A stretch of 64,000 bases of DNA from Afipia massiliensis (GCF_014203115.1 NZ_JACHIJ010000005.1:248001-312000), one strand, 5' to 3'; shown: positions 9,108 to 19,156, counted from the first letter of the stretch. Program-made: numbers and translations. Notes: generated by a model not told the origin, from the letters alone.

Positions 9108-9800
9108 ATGTCCTCGTTCGGCTCAAAAATTATCGTTCTCCTCGCAGGTCTTGCGCTCGCCGGCTGCATGCAGGCGACCTCGGCCACTTTCGAGAAATCA
9201 TCGGATGCCAATCTCAAGCCGCGCGACAAAGAGCTTCTCGCGAAGGCGAAGTACGAGAAGGTTGAGGTTCCGCAGCCGTTCCGGCGCGCGATCGTGAACT
9301 ATCATCGCAAGGAAACGCCGGGCTCCATCGTCGTGGATTCCGACAATCATTATCTTTACTACGTCCTCGAGGGTGGCAAGGCGATCCGCTACGGCATCAC
9401 CGTTGGCGAGGAAGCGCTTGCGTTCTCCGGCATCGCCCGCGTCGGCAACATGCAGGAATGGCCGAAGTGGACCCCGACCGCGGACATTCACAAGCGCATC
9501 GAAGGCCTGCCGCAGTCCGTGCCCGGCGGTCCTGACAATCCGCTCGGCGCGCGCGCGCTCTACCTCTATCAAGGCAACAAGGACACGCTGTTCCGCATTC
9601 ACGGCACCAACCAGCCGGAATATATCGGCGCGTCGATCTCCTCGGGCTGCATCCGCATGACCAACGAGGACGTCATCGATCTCTACAGCCGCGCGAAACA
9701 AGGCAGCGTGGTGGTTGTGCTTGAACCCAAGCAGGGCGACTCCCCGTTCAATTCGAAGATGGCGTTGCAGGGCGCAAGCGGCGGCACGGGTCCGTTCTGA
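9108..9800 (+). CDS. L,D-transpeptidase (YkuD domain) lipoprotein
   Basis: This periplasmic enzyme would form 3-3 cross-links in peptidoglycan or attach proteins to it. The signal peptide ends in the lipobox LALAGC, with lipidated Cys20. The YkuD catalytic region contains His165 (RIHGTNQP) and the nucleophile Cys181 in SSGCIRM. A substrate-pocket segment (GVARVGNM-like, then WPKWTPT) precedes it, as in the ErfK/YbiS group. It ends just before a bidirectional terminator shared with the convergent extensin-like gene. Confidence 0.92.
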   Translation: MSSFGSKIIVLLAGLALAGCMQATSATFEKSSDANLKPRDKELLAKAKYEKVEVPQPFRRAIVNYHRKETPGSIVVDSDNHYLYYVLEGGKAIRYGITVGEEALAFSGIARVGNMQEWPKWTPTADIHKRIEGLPQSVPGGPDNPLGARALYLYQGNKDTLFRIHGTNQPEYIGASISSGCIRMTNEDVIDLYSRAKQGSVVVVLEPKQGDSPFNSKMALQGASGGTGPF

Positions 9801-9825
9801 ACGCTTCGCTTTCCTTCATCTGATC

Positions 9826-9853
9826 AAAAGCGCCGGCCGGTCCGGCGCTTTTT
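9826..9853. terminator. Bidirectional rho-independent terminator
   Basis: An 11-bp perfect stem AAAAGCGCCGG / CCGGCGCTTTT (9826-9836 with 9842-9852) has a five-base loop. It gives a U-run on both strands, between the convergent transpeptidase and extensin-like genes. Confidence 0.85.
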
Positions 9854-10851
9854 CATTTCGGGCTGGTCTGACGCGAGAGCGCACGGCGCGGCTTGGCGGA
9901 CGGTGCAGGCTTGTCGCCCGCGCCGCCTGAAGCCGCCTGTGGCATATTCTCGGAAGATTGCTCGGACATTGCACCCTCCTGCTCGCTGGCGCGCGGCGGA
10001 GCCTCCTGCGGCCTCTCCGCCGGCATTAAGGGAGCAACAGCCGGCAGCGGATCGTACACGCCCCACTGGCAGAGCTTGTAGCCGTTGCGCCGCTGGGCGA
10101 GATCGAGATGGATATGGTCCTCGTGGTACCAGTCCGAGCCTGGCCCAAGCACGGTGGTAAATCGGGTACAGACCGACGCCAACACCTTCTCACGGATGTC
10201 CCGCGACACGGTGCGGTCGGTCAGCGACAGCGCATTGCCATTGGCGAACTTCAGACCGCGCAAGTCGAGCGCGTTAGCAAGCCCGTGTTCGGAAAGTTTG
10301 GCATTCTTGACCCGATTGCGGCCACGGCATTCGAATGAATCGAAGTTATCGAGCTCGCTGATCGTGGTGCCCAGCGTCGCTGCCAGTGGCGCCATGTCGG
10401 CGCGGACCCAGTCGGCGACCGCGGCAGCCATCGTACAGCGCAGGATCGCGGCAGGCTTCACCGCCACCCGCTGGGTCGGCGACAGCACGATCGCCTCCAG
10501 CCGGACGAGATCCTCGCCGCCGCATCCGCCCGGGCCCTTAATGGCCGGGATCGAGGGCGCGATGGCGATGCTTTCGGTCAGCGCCAGCCTGCATGCCGAA
10601 AGTTCAGGCGGTTTGGCCTCTTCGGGCTGCTGCGTGGGCTCTGCCTGATCAGTTGCACGCCCCTGTACGCCTTCGGCTGCCGGCGCTTCGGCAGGGCGCG
10701 GCCGCGGCAGCGGCACATTTGCGCTTGCCTCCATCAAAACGGCGAAGGTAAGGACCAGCGCAACCGCCATGGTGACGGGCAGCGGTGGCCGGCGGGTGGC
10801 ATGCCAGCCAGAAGGCCATTTGCGGCCCGCGTTGTCCGCGCTAAAGTTCAT
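9853..10851 (-). CDS. Extensin-like C-terminal domain protein
   Basis: This is an envelope protein of 332 residues. A membrane-spanning or signal segment lies at about 27-45, followed by a Pro/Ala-rich linker (VPLPRPRPAEAPAA). The extensin-like_C domain covers about 90-270, with SEHGLANALDLRG and WYHEDHIHLDL, the His/Asp metal-site pattern shared with D-Ala-D-Ala carboxypeptidase-like peptidases (M15 fold). Four or more Cys in this domain suggest disulfides. The tail is low-complexity. It is probably a peptidoglycan-active hydrolase, but activity is inferred from fold only. Confidence 0.85.
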   Translation of the reverse strand: MNFSADNAGRKWPSGWHATRRPPLPVTMAVALVLTFAVLMEASANVPLPRPRPAEAPAAEGVQGRATDQAEPTQQPEEAKPPELSACRLALTESIAIAPSIPAIKGPGGCGGEDLVRLEAIVLSPTQRVAVKPAAILRCTMAAAVADWVRADMAPLAATLGTTISELDNFDSFECRGRNRVKNAKLSEHGLANALDLRGLKFANGNALSLTDRTVSRDIREKVLASVCTRFTTVLGPGSDWYHEDHIHLDLAQRRNGYKLCQWGVYDPLPAVAPLMPAERPQEAPPRASEQEGAMSEQSSENMPQAASGGAGDKPAPSAKPRRALSRQTSPK

Positions 10852-10914
10852 TCAGGTCCCTTCGGGGAGCGCCCAATCACCAAACAAAAGACTGCCTTCA
10901 GGAGGAGATACCGG

Positions 10915-12543
10915 ATGCTTGGATTGATGCAAAATTGGCCCTTGTTGTGTCATCGGATTATCGATCACGCAGCGGCCATTCACGGCAAGCAGGAAGTCGT
11001 GACGCGATCGGTCGAAGGACCCATCCACCGCACCAACTATGCCGAAATCCGCGCGCGCGCGCTGAAGGTCGGCCAGCAGCTCGACAAGCATGGCATCAAG
11101 ATCGGCGATCGCGTCGCCACCATCGCGTGGAATACCTGGCGTCATCTCGAAGCATGGTACGGCATCATGGGCATCGGCGCCATTTGCCATACCGTGAACC
11201 CGCGGCTGTTCCCGGACCAGATCGTCTGGATCGTCAATCATGCGCAAGACCGCATCATGATGACGGACCTCACCTTCGTTCCGCTGCTGGAAAAGATCGC
11301 CGACAAGATGCCGTCCGTCGAACGCTTCATCGTGTTCACCGACAAGGCTCACATGCCGCAGACCACGCTGAAGAACGCGATCTCCTATGAGGAATGGATC
11401 GCGGAAGTCGACGGCAACTTCCAGTGGAAGGAGTTCGACGAGAACACCGCCGCTGCAATGTGCTACACGTCAGGCACCACTGGTGATCCGAAGGGCGTGC
11501 TCTATTCGCACCGCTCGAACGTTCTCCACGCGCTGATGGCCAACAACACCGACGCGCTCGGCACCCGTGCGAGCGACACCATGTTGCCGGTGGTGCCGCT
11601 GTTCCACGCCAACAGCTGGGGCATCGCGTTCTCGGCGCCGACCATGGGCACCAAGCTCGTGATGCCGGGCGCCAAGCTCGACGGCGCATCGGTCTACGAA
11701 CTGCTTTCCACAGAGAGGGTGACCTATACCGCCGGCGTGCCGACGGTTTGGCTGATGCTGCTGCAGTACATGGCCGCGGAAAAGAAGACGCTGCCCGACC
11801 TCAAGGTCCTGATCTGCGGCGGTTCGGCAATGCCACGTTCGATGATCAAGGCCTTTGTCGATCAGGGCGTCGAGGTTCGCCATGCCTGGGGTATGACGGA
11901 GATGAGCCCGATCGGCACCGTCGGCGCGCTCAAGCCACCCTTCGAAAATCTGACCGGCGACCCGCGTCTCGATATCCTGCAGACGCAGGGTTATCCGCCG
12001 TTCGGCGTGCAGATGAAGATCACCGACGACAACGGCAAGGATCTGCCGTGGGACGGCAAGACCTTTGGCCGCCTCAAGGTGAGCGGACCGTCGATCTCGA
12101 AAGCCTATTACCGCGTCGAGACCAACATCCTCGACGACAAGGGCTTCTTCGATACCGGCGACGTCGCAACCATCGACGCCGACGCCTACATGCGGATCAC
12201 CGACCGCTCAAAGGACGTGATCAAGTCGGGCGGCGAATGGATTTCGTCGATCGACCTCGAGAACCTCGCGGTCGGCCATCCGAAGGTGCTGGAAGCTGCG
12301 GTCATCGGCGTCCATCATCCGAAGTGGGACGAGCGGCCGCTGCTCATCGTGCAGCTCAAGCCCGAGCAGAAGGCGAGCCGTGACGAGATCCTGCAGTACA
12401 TGGACGGCAAGATCGCAAAGTGGTGGATGCCGGATGACGTCCAGTTCGTGGACGCCATTCCGCACACCGCCACAGGCAAGATCCTGAAGACCGCTCTCCG
12501 GGATCAATTCAAGAACTACCAGTTCCCGACCGCAGCCGCCTGA
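10915..12543 (+). CDS. Fatty-acyl-CoA ligase (AMP-forming)
   Basis: This enzyme activates a carboxylic acid to its CoA thioester through an acyl-adenylate. It has 542 residues from the ATG at 10915, preceded by a strong GGAGGAG. The AMP-binding motif [12 protein letters not shown], the second motif WGMTEMSP, the hinge [15 protein letters not shown] and the catalytic Lys region TATGKILK are present. The sequence resembles medium-chain or 3-methylthiopropionyl-CoA ligases, but the substrate cannot be fixed. Its leader shares a 63-base gap with the divergent extensin-like gene. Confidence 0.92.
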   Translation: MLGLMQNWPLLCHRIIDHAAAIHGKQEVVTRSVEGPIHRTNYAEIRARALKVGQQLDKHGIKIGDRVATIAWNTWRHLEAWYGIMGIGAICHTVNPRLFPDQIVWIVNHAQDRIMMTDLTFVPLLEKIADKMPSVERFIVFTDKAHMPQTTLKNAISYEEWIAEVDGNFQWKEFDENTAAAMCYTSGTTGDPKGVLYSHRSNVLHALMANNTDALGTRASDTMLPVVPLFHANSWGIAFSAPTMGTKLVMPGAKLDGASVYELLSTERVTYTAGVPTVWLMLLQYMAAEKKTLPDLKVLICGGSAMPRSMIKAFVDQGVEVRHAWGMTEMSPIGTVGALKPPFENLTGDPRLDILQTQGYPPFGVQMKITDDNGKDLPWDGKTFGRLKVSGPSISKAYYRVETNILDDKGFFDTGDVATIDADAYMRITDRSKDVIKSGGEWISSIDLENLAVGHPKVLEAAVIGVHHPKWDERPLLIVQLKPEQKASRDEILQYMDGKIAKWWMPDDVQFVDAIPHTATGKILKTALRDQFKNYQFPTAAA

Positions 12544-12566
12544 GGTTGTTGATCCGGTTTGACGTG

Positions 12567-12592
12567 ATGCCCGGCCTCGTGCCGGGCATTTT
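12567..12592 (+). terminator. Terminator after the acyl-CoA ligase gene
   Basis: A 9-bp perfect stem ATGCCCGGC / GCCGGGCAT with loop CTCGT is followed by TTTTC, 24 bases after the stop codon. Confidence 0.8.
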
Positions 12593-12689
12593 CGTGCCTG
12601 ATTTCCAAACCTGCTTCCCACCGGCCCTGGAAATGCGCTAGGTCACCGGCGCGCCCCTTTCAGATCGGCGCAGGGAATGGATTCGAGGC

Positions 12690-13538
12690 ATGGCCCGCCG
12701 AATTGCCGCCGCATACCAGATGGAGCCGATCTCCGCTCTCGCGTCGTGGTCGCGGCGCCTTGCGGTGTTTTCGCTGGTCGCATCGATCGTGGCGGTCGTC
12801 ATCGTCCGGTTCGGATTTCTCGACTTCAAACCGGCGCTGACGACGTTCTTCGGCGCGCTCGCTTGTGCCGGTCTCTCAATCCTGGTCGGCCTCGCGGCGT
12901 TTGCGGCTATCTGGCAGAACGGCTCGCGCGGCATGAGCCGCATCCTGCTGGCTTTCCTGATCGACGCTGCGATCCTCGCCTACCCGGCCTACCTCGCCTT
13001 TCAGTTCCGCACGCTGCCGGCGATTCACGACATCACCACCGACCCGATTGATCCTCCACGCTTCGAGGCGCTGGCGCGGCTGCGCGCCGGCGACGGCGCA
13101 AACCCGGCCGTCTACGCGGGTCTCTATTCCGCCGAACAGCAGCGTATCGCCTACCCCGACGTCGAACCGATCAATATCGACGTGCCCGTGCTGAAAGCCT
13201 ACGAGATGGCGCTCCGTCAGGTGAACCGGCACAAGTGGCTGGTGATCGACGAACGCCCGCCACAGCCGCCCCAACGGGTCGGCCGCATCGAGGCGGTGGC
13301 GCGAACACCGATCATGGGTTTCCGCGAAGACGTCGCGATCCGCATCATGCCCGACGGCGACGGCGCGCGTGTCGACCTTCGCTCATCCTCTCGCTATTTC
13401 GAGCATGACCTCGGCTCCAACGCCGCACGCATCATCAAGTTCGCGGAAGAACTGAATGACGCCGTGGATACCGCGCAGCCGGTGAAGAAGCTCATCACGC
13501 CAGCCAAGCCTCAGGCCAAGGGCGCGACCAAGCGATAG
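12690..13538 (+). CDS. DUF1499-domain membrane protein
   Basis: The function is unknown. The 282-residue protein begins with about three hydrophobic helices (residues 22-42, 50-70 and 80-100), followed by a soluble DUF1499 domain with YPDVEPI, the Arg/Glu-rich VGRIEAVARTPIMGFREDVAIRI stretch and VDLRSSSRYFEHDLGSNAARI. Family members usually lie in the envelope of proteobacteria and plastids. Its last 28 bases overlap the convergent MBL hydrolase gene, so the two mRNAs are complementary at their 3' ends. Confidence 0.85.
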   Translation: MARRIAAAYQMEPISALASWSRRLAVFSLVASIVAVVIVRFGFLDFKPALTTFFGALACAGLSILVGLAAFAAIWQNGSRGMSRILLAFLIDAAILAYPAYLAFQFRTLPAIHDITTDPIDPPRFEALARLRAGDGANPAVYAGLYSAEQQRIAYPDVEPINIDVPVLKAYEMALRQVNRHKWLVIDERPPQPPQRVGRIEAVARTPIMGFREDVAIRIMPDGDGARVDLRSSSRYFEHDLGSNAARIIKFAEELNDAVDTAQPVKKLITPAKPQAKGATKR

Positions 13539-14440
13539 ATACCCTCAATGGTCGGGTCGCCATCGGTCGCCACCACGTCGCGCGCAACCAGATCTTCAAG
13601 ATGCGCCAGCACGGAATAACCGGCAGCGCCCATCAGCCGGGGATCGATACCGATATAGCTCGCACGCACGATGGTCGGGATATCGGCCTCGCCCTTCGCC
13701 AGCCGGTGCAGGATCGACGCCTCGCGCGCCTTGCGGTGGCGAATGAGAAACTTGACGAAACGCACGGCATCCGGAATTTCCGGGCCGTGGCCGGAGAAAT
13801 AGAGTTGCTCGTCGCGAAGCGCCAGCCTCTCGAGCGAGGCCATGTAATCGACCATCGATCCATCGGGCGGCGCAACGATCGACGTCGACCAGCCCATCAC
13901 GTGATCGCCGACGAACATCAGCTTCCGTTCGGGCCAGGCAAAGGCGATGTGGTTGGCGGTGTGTCCTGGCGTTGCGATAACTTCCAGCCGCCAGCCATCC
14001 CCCTCCACGACATCGCCATCCTTGAGGATGCGATCCGGACGGAAATTCCAGTCGCCACCGGACTCGGTGGCGCGGGTTTCACTGACATAGGCCGGGCGCG
14101 AAGCGCGATGCTGCCCTTCGGCGTACACTGTTGCACCGGTCGCGGCCTTGATGCGGGCGACGCCGGGTGAGTGATCGTTGTGGGTGTGCGTCACGAGGAT
14201 ATGCGTAACGGTCTCGCCGCGCACCGCGTCGAGCAACGCCTGCGTATGAGCCTCATCGACCGGACCGGGATCGATAATCGCGACATTCCCCTTGCCGACG
14301 ATATAGCTCACCGTTCCGGTAAACGTGAACGGGCTGGGGTTGTTGCACAACACGCGCCGTACGCCGGGGACCACTTCGTCCACGACACCGGGCGCGAGCG
14401 GAAAATCCCGGTTGAACGGAATATCGTCGTTATCGCTCAA
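13511..14440 (-). CDS. Metallo-beta-lactamase-fold hydrolase (LACTB2-like)
   Basis: This is a zinc hydrolase of 309 residues. The metal motif HTHNDH is at residues 85-90. The distal ligands are in TPGHTANH and FVGDHVMGW, and a C-terminal His in FSGHGP. The C-terminal winged-helix-like extension (about 240-305) resembles that of LACTB2-type proteins, which act on esters or RNA. The substrate is not deducible. The gene lies 27 bases after gcdH on the same strand, and the two may form an operon. Confidence 0.88.
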   Translation of the reverse strand: MSDNDDIPFNRDFPLAPGVVDEVVPGVRRVLCNNPSPFTFTGTVSYIVGKGNVAIIDPGPVDEAHTQALLDAVRGETVTHILVTHTHNDHSPGVARIKAATGATVYAEGQHRASRPAYVSETRATESGGDWNFRPDRILKDGDVVEGDGWRLEVIATPGHTANHIAFAWPERKLMFVGDHVMGWSTSIVAPPDGSMVDYMASLERLALRDEQLYFSGHGPEIPDAVRFVKFLIRHRKAREASILHRLAKGEADIPTIVRASYIGIDPRLMGAAGYSVLAHLEDLVARDVVATDGDPTIEGIYRLVAPLA

Positions 14441-14467
14441 GCTTGCACCTCACGCGATCAGGCGTTC

Positions 14468-15682
14468 TTAAGAAAACGCCTGAATGCCGGTGATGGCGCG
14501 GCCGAGAATGAGGGCGTGGACGTCGTGGGTGCCCTCATAGGTGTTCACGGTCTCCAGGTTCTGCGCGTGACGCATCACGTGGTATTCGCTGGAGATGCCG
14601 TTGCCGCCGTGCATGTCGCGGGCCATGCGCGCGATGTCCAGCGCCTTGCCGCAGTTGTTGCGCTTCATGATCGAAATCATTTCGGGGGCCATCCTGCCGT
14701 CGTCCATCAGGCGGCCGAGCCGCAGCGAACCCTGCAGGCCGAGTGCGATCTCTGTTTCCATGTCGGCGAGCTTCTTCTGCACGAGCTGGGTCGCGGCCAG
14801 CGGACGGTTGAACTGCTTGCGGTCGAGCGTGTACTGCCGCGCGCGGGCGAAGCAGTCTTCCGCCGCACCCATCGCGCCCCATGAAATGCCGTAGCGGGCG
14901 CGGTTGAGGCAGCCGAAAGGCCCCGCGAGACCCGAGACGTTCGGCAGCAGCGCGCTTTCCGGAACCACGACGCCGTCCATCACGATTTCGCCGGTGATCG
15001 AGGCGCGCAACGAGAGCTTGCCGCCAATTTTGGGCGCGGACAGGCCCTTCATGCCCTTCTCGAGAATGAAGCCGCGGACCTTGTTGTCGTGCGCGGCGGA
15101 CTTCGCCCACACCACGAACACGTCAGCGATCGGCGCGTTGGAAATCCACATCTTCGAGCCGGTCAGGCGATAGCCGTCGGCGACCTTCTCGGCGCGGGTC
15201 TTCATGCCGTCGGGATCCGAGCCGGCATCGGGCTCGGTCAGGCCGAAGCAGCCGACCCACTCGCCGGTGGCGAGCTTGGGCAGATACTTCTTGCGCTGGC
15301 TCTCGTCGCCGTAGGCATAGATCGGATACATCACCAGCGACGACTGCACGCTGTTCATCGAACGGTAGCCGGAATCGACCCGCTCGATCTCGCGCGCCAC
15401 CAGGCCATAGGCGACATAGCTTGCGTTGGCGCAGCCGTATTCTTCCGGCAGCGTCACGCCGATCAGGCCGAGCTCGCCCATCTCGTTGAAGATTTCGCGA
15501 TCGGTCTTCTCTTCGAGATAGGCCTGCGTCACCCGCGGCAGCAGCTTGTCCTGAGCGTAGGCGCGCGCCGTGTCGCGGATCATCCGCTCGTCCTCGGTCA
15601 ACTGATCGTCGAGCAGGAACGGATCGTCCCACTGGAATGTCGCCTTGGCTGGCTTGTCCTTGGTCTGCGGACGGGCACTCAT
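14468..15682 (-). CDS. gcdH: Glutaryl-CoA dehydrogenase
   Basis: This FAD acyl-CoA dehydrogenase oxidatively decarboxylates glutaryl-CoA to crotonyl-CoA in lysine, tryptophan and glutarate breakdown, passing electrons to ETF (an ETF-ubiquinone oxidoreductase gene is at the right edge of this window). The 404-residue protein carries [12 protein letters not shown] for FAD and substrate contacts, the catalytic Glu in TYEGTHDVH, and an early Arg/Ser region ([14 protein letters not shown]) characteristic of the glutaryl-CoA group. It is followed closely by the MBL hydrolase gene. Confidence 0.92.
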   Translation of the reverse strand: MSARPQTKDKPAKATFQWDDPFLLDDQLTEDERMIRDTARAYAQDKLLPRVTQAYLEEKTDREIFNEMGELGLIGVTLPEEYGCANASYVAYGLVAREIERVDSGYRSMNSVQSSLVMYPIYAYGDESQRKKYLPKLATGEWVGCFGLTEPDAGSDPDGMKTRAEKVADGYRLTGSKMWISNAPIADVFVVWAKSAAHDNKVRGFILEKGMKGLSAPKIGGKLSLRASITGEIVMDGVVVPESALLPNVSGLAGPFGCLNRARYGISWGAMGAAEDCFARARQYTLDRKQFNRPLAATQLVQKKLADMETEIALGLQGSLRLGRLMDDGRMAPEMISIMKRNNCGKALDIARMARDMHGGNGISSEYHVMRHAQNLETVNTYEGTHDVHALILGRAITGIQAFS

Positions 15683-15780
15683 GATAGTATCCTTTCAGCT
15701 TACATCTGCTGTTGAGAAATCACGATAAATCGTCGGCGTCAGGTTGCAAGCGCAAAACCAGTTCCGCGCGCGCGTGACGA

Positions 15781-16857
15781 TCAGCCTTCAAACGGCTCGT
15801 TGGCGACGATTTCGATGCCAAATCCCGAGAGGCCTTTGTAATCGTGCGTCGATGACGTGAGATGCCGGATCGATGTCACGCCGAGATCGCGCAGAATTTG
15901 CGCGCCGACGCCGACTTCGCGCCATTGCCGATGGCGATCCGCTTCCGCCGAGTGATCTTCGGGAATCGGCGCTACCGGCACGCCGGCGGCGCCGTCGCGC
16001 AGATAGACCAGCACACCGCTGCCGTTTTTCTTGAAATGTTCGAGCGCGGCGAGAACGCGGCCCGACCCAAAGAAGATATCCTTGACGATGTTCGGCTTGT
16101 GGAAACGCGCCAGCACGTTCTGGCCATTGCCGACGCCCTTGTAGACGAACGCGACGTGATAGATCGGATCGAACGGCGAGCGATAGGCATAGCCGTCGAG
16201 TTGACCGATCGGGCTGTCGACGGTGAAGGTCGAGACCCGCTCGATCAGCTTCTCTCGCGCCTGACGGTACGAGATCATGTCAGCGATGGTGACATGCTTG
16301 AGGTTGTGCTGGGCCGCGAACTTCACGACCTGCTCGCCCTTCATCACCGTACCGTCGTCGTTCATCAGTTCGCTGATGACGCCGACCGGCGGCAAGTCGC
16401 ACAGCTTGCAGAGGTCGACCGCGGCTTCGGTATGACCCGCGCGCAGCAGCACGCCGCCATCGCGCGCGATCAGCGGAAAGATATGACCGGGGCGCGCGAA
16501 GTCGCTGGCGCCTGCATTGGGATTGGCCAGCGCGCGGCAACAGACGGTGCGCTCCTCGGCCGAAATGCCGGTGGTCATGCCGGGCTTGTAGTCGATCGAC
16601 ACTGTGAAGGCAGTGGTGTGGTTGGAGTCGTTATGGGCGACCATCGGATCGAGCCGCAGGCGGCGAGCGTTATCCGCGGTGATCGGGGCGCAAACGATGC
16701 CTGAGGTGTGGCGGATGATGAAGGCCATCTTCTCCGCAGTACAAAGCGTGGCGGCGACGATCAGATCGCCCTCACCTTCGCGGTCGTCATCGTCGGTGAC
16801 CACGACGATTTCGCCCGCTGCGAACGCCTTCAGAACTTCGGGGATTGGATGGGCCAT
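15781..16857 (-). CDS. ribB: 3,4-dihydroxy-2-butanone-4-phosphate synthase with degenerate GTP cyclohydrolase II-like domain
   Basis: This enzyme makes the four-carbon unit of riboflavin from ribulose 5-phosphate. The N-terminal 200 residues contain the RibB acidic signature DDDREGEGDL, the HTSGIVCAP segment and GHTEAAVDLCKLC. The last 150 residues resemble RibA (VSTFTVDSPIGQLDGYAY onwards), but the zinc-binding Cys cluster of GTP cyclohydrolase II is absent; PNIVKDIFFGSGR occupies that region. Cyclohydrolase activity is therefore not expected. The start is the ATG at 16857. No FMN riboswitch was recognised upstream. Confidence 0.92.
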   Translation of the reverse strand: MAHPIPEVLKAFAAGEIVVVTDDDDREGEGDLIVAATLCTAEKMAFIIRHTSGIVCAPITADNARRLRLDPMVAHNDSNHTTAFTVSIDYKPGMTTGISAEERTVCCRALANPNAGASDFARPGHIFPLIARDGGVLLRAGHTEAAVDLCKLCDLPPVGVISELMNDDGTVMKGEQVVKFAAQHNLKHVTIADMISYRQAREKLIERVSTFTVDSPIGQLDGYAYRSPFDPIYHVAFVYKGVGNGQNVLARFHKPNIVKDIFFGSGRVLAALEHFKKNGSGVLVYLRDGAAGVPVAPIPEDHSAEADRHRQWREVGVGAQILRDLGVTSIRHLTSSTHDYKGLSGFGIEIVANEPFEG

Positions 16858-17080
16858 AACGTGCTCGCTCTCAAAAGGGTGCTGATCGTATGGCGCAGGG
16901 CGCGGGCGCGCGCAACTGTCCCGTCCACATGGCCGTCATCCGCCGGCGTCTGACTGCATGAATTGAGAGATATGCCCCTGCCAAATCAGAGCAAGGGTCT
17001 GAAGCGCGTGCAAGAAGCCAGATTTCGCAGTTTTAAACGGGAAGCTTTCGCATGGCGAAACACGCACCGACAGCCCGGTC

Positions 17081-18808
17081 TCAGGGCAGGACTTCCCGGC
17101 GTTCGGCCAAAAGGCTGTCCATCTCGGCGCGCTTCTCTTGCAGCAGGCCCTGGTCCGCAGCGTCGATGACCTTGTAAAGTTCCTCCGCGTCCGTGATGCG
17201 GGTCACCGTCACATAATCCGCGCCGGCGGCGTAAATATCCGCCACATCGACCAGCAAATCCGCCGTCGATATGATTTTCGCGTCCGGATTCATCGAACGG
17301 ACATGGCGGACCAGCTTTTCGTTGTTGGCGCCCTTCAGCAGCGAATCCGGCACGCTGAGAATGATGATCTCGGCGTTGCCGACACCGGCATGCAGCAAGG
17401 TGTCGATATTGCTGATGTCGCCATAGATGACGTGAATGCCGCGCGCGGTCAGTGTGCGAAACACATTCGGATTGAAGTCGACCACGCTGATCTGATCGAG
17501 CAGGGATTTGTTCTGCCGTTCGATCTCGCTGACCAGCGCGCTCGCCGCACGAAAAAAGCCGAGAATGACGATGCGTCTGGCTGCGCCGTGGCCTCCCTCG
17601 TGATCCTCATCGGCAGCTTGTGTCTGGTCGAGATCGCGAAACCCTATTCGCTTCATCGCTCCGATGGCCCATCGGGTAATCGGGTCGCTGCGCATGATCA
17701 CAAAGGTCGACAGAACTGCGAGGATCACGAACGCGAATGACGCCGCGTTGGATGTCTCCTGCGTGATGTGCCCGGCGAGGATGCCGGTCTGAATCACGAC
17801 CAGCGAGAATTCGCTGATCTGCGAGAGGTTCAACGCCGGCAACAGGCTGGCGCGAAGCCCCTGCTTCATGAAGTAGAGCGGCAGGAACGTCGTCACCGCC
17901 CGGCTGATCACCGTAAACGCCGCGATAACGAGAGCCAACCCGATCGTCGACGAACTCGGGATCGGGATCGTCATGCCGAGGGCCACGAAAAACAGCGTAA
18001 TGAAGAAGTCCCGCAGCGTGGTGACTTTAGCCGTGACGTCGAGCGCGTAAGGGAATGTCGAGAGTGACACGCCCGCCACGAGCGACCCCATCTCCCGCGA
18101 CAGATGAAGTCGCTCGGCGATTTCACCGATCAGGAAGCACCAGGCCAGCGCCCCGAGCATGACGAGTTCCGGGCTCCGCGCGATCTGGTGAAATATCCTG
18201 GGCAGCACAAAGCGGCTGAGGATCATCGCCGTCGCAACCAGCAGGCCGACCCGGCCGATCGACATCAGGACGATGCTGATCTGGAGGTCACCGAGGCTCG
18301 GCTGAACCGCAAGGAACAAGATCGCGAAGATGTCCTGAATAACCAGAACGCCGAGCGTGATGCGCCCCGGCAGCGTATCGAGCTCACGCTTTTCGTAGAG
18401 AACCTTGACGATGATGACCGTGCTCGAGAGAGCGCAGGCAACCGTCAGATACAGCGCATCGAACTTGCCGCCCCCCAGCGACAGACCGATGGCAAGGAAG
18501 AACGCGAGACCGAGCACGCAGGCGCCGATCAATTGCCCGCCGGCGGCGAACAGGATCACGCGGCCCGCCCGGATGATCTTTTTCAGATCGATCTCCAGCC
18601 CGATCATGAACAGCATGAAGATCAGGCCAAGCTCGGAAATCGTGCGGATCGATTCCTCGGACTTCACCCAGCCCATGCCGAACGGGCCGATGATGAAGCC
18701 ACCGACCAGATAGGCGAGGATCAGAGGTTGCCGGAAAAAATGCGCGGCTAGGCCAAGCACCCAGGCAAACAGGATCGAAAAGGTAATATCGCGAATAAGT
18801 TCGTGCAT
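17081..18808 (-). CDS. Kef/CPA2-type monovalent cation:proton antiporter with RCK domain
   Basis: This inner-membrane K+ or Na+/H+ exchanger has 575 residues from the ATG at 18808. About 12 hydrophobic helices (residues 5-390) include GLIFMLFMIGLEIDLKKI and the LVAGVSLSTFPYA region. A cytosolic TrkA-N/RCK domain follows (about 415-545). Its nucleotide loop reads ILGFFRAAS rather than GxGxxG, so NAD(H) binding may be altered. A short helical tail ends the protein. I rejected the ATG at 18901 because it adds a non-hydrophobic extension before the first helix. Confidence 0.88.
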   Translation of the reverse strand: MHELIRDITFSILFAWVLGLAAHFFRQPLILAYLVGGFIIGPFGMGWVKSEESIRTISELGLIFMLFMIGLEIDLKKIIRAGRVILFAAGGQLIGACVLGLAFFLAIGLSLGGGKFDALYLTVACALSSTVIIVKVLYEKRELDTLPGRITLGVLVIQDIFAILFLAVQPSLGDLQISIVLMSIGRVGLLVATAMILSRFVLPRIFHQIARSPELVMLGALAWCFLIGEIAERLHLSREMGSLVAGVSLSTFPYALDVTAKVTTLRDFFITLFFVALGMTIPIPSSSTIGLALVIAAFTVISRAVTTFLPLYFMKQGLRASLLPALNLSQISEFSLVVIQTGILAGHITQETSNAASFAFVILAVLSTFVIMRSDPITRWAIGAMKRIGFRDLDQTQAADEDHEGGHGAARRIVILGFFRAASALVSEIERQNKSLLDQISVVDFNPNVFRTLTARGIHVIYGDISNIDTLLHAGVGNAEIIILSVPDSLLKGANNEKLVRHVRSMNPDAKIISTADLLVDVADIYAAGADYVTVTRITDAEELYKVIDAADQGLLQEKRAEMDSLLAERREVLP

Positions 18809-19156
18809 GCCCCTCGGCCGGCTCGGCAGCGTCAAAAATGCCTGAATCAAGCCTGTGTATAAGGACCAAAGACCGCCATGAAAGCAATATCCATGGCGCA
18901 TTTTACGCGATCCGGGTTCTCGGCTGCGAGCAGTTTGCCGCAGCTTTCACCTCTGGCCTTGAATTTGAACATGTTGGCGGCCGAGAGTGCAGAGGGTGCC
19001 GCATGATTGTGCGACAAGTCAGCGCGGAACGCTGCCCGATGGTGACCGCGAAGTGACAATCATTAAAAACACGCTCACCCGAATCGCTCCGTGGGTTGAA
19101 TAACGACTCCGCCTGTATAGGTTTCGCGCGGGGACTGGAGCACGACAAGGTTGGTC
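18809..19156. other. Interval with no recognisable gene
   Basis: The 348 bases between the divergent antiporter and DUF2147 genes hold only short frames with no domain and no good ribosome-binding site. A minus frame ending at 18847 gives a 70-residue peptide of plausible composition but no known family. Promoters for both flanking genes must lie here; I could not place them with confidence. Confidence 0.4.

Noticed and set aside
9095-9120. GGAAC followed by CGTT near the L,D-transpeptidase start
   Set aside because: The spacing is only 13 bases and the second element lies inside the coding sequence.
8563-9126. 187-codon open frame on the minus strand
   Set aside because: The translation is Ser/Arg-rich, without domain or start signals, and overlaps the real lipoprotein gene start. 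It is typical of a chance frame in GC-rich DNA.
14459-14482. Hairpin CAGGCGTT/AACGCCTG at the end of gcdH as a terminator
   Set aside because: It overlaps the last codons of gcdH and no U-run follows; the MBL gene downstream is probably co-transcribed.
16858-17080. Possible FMN riboswitch upstream of ribB
   Set aside because: The region between ribB and the antiporter gene does not show the conserved FMN-element segments, and no fitting multi-branched fold was found by eye.
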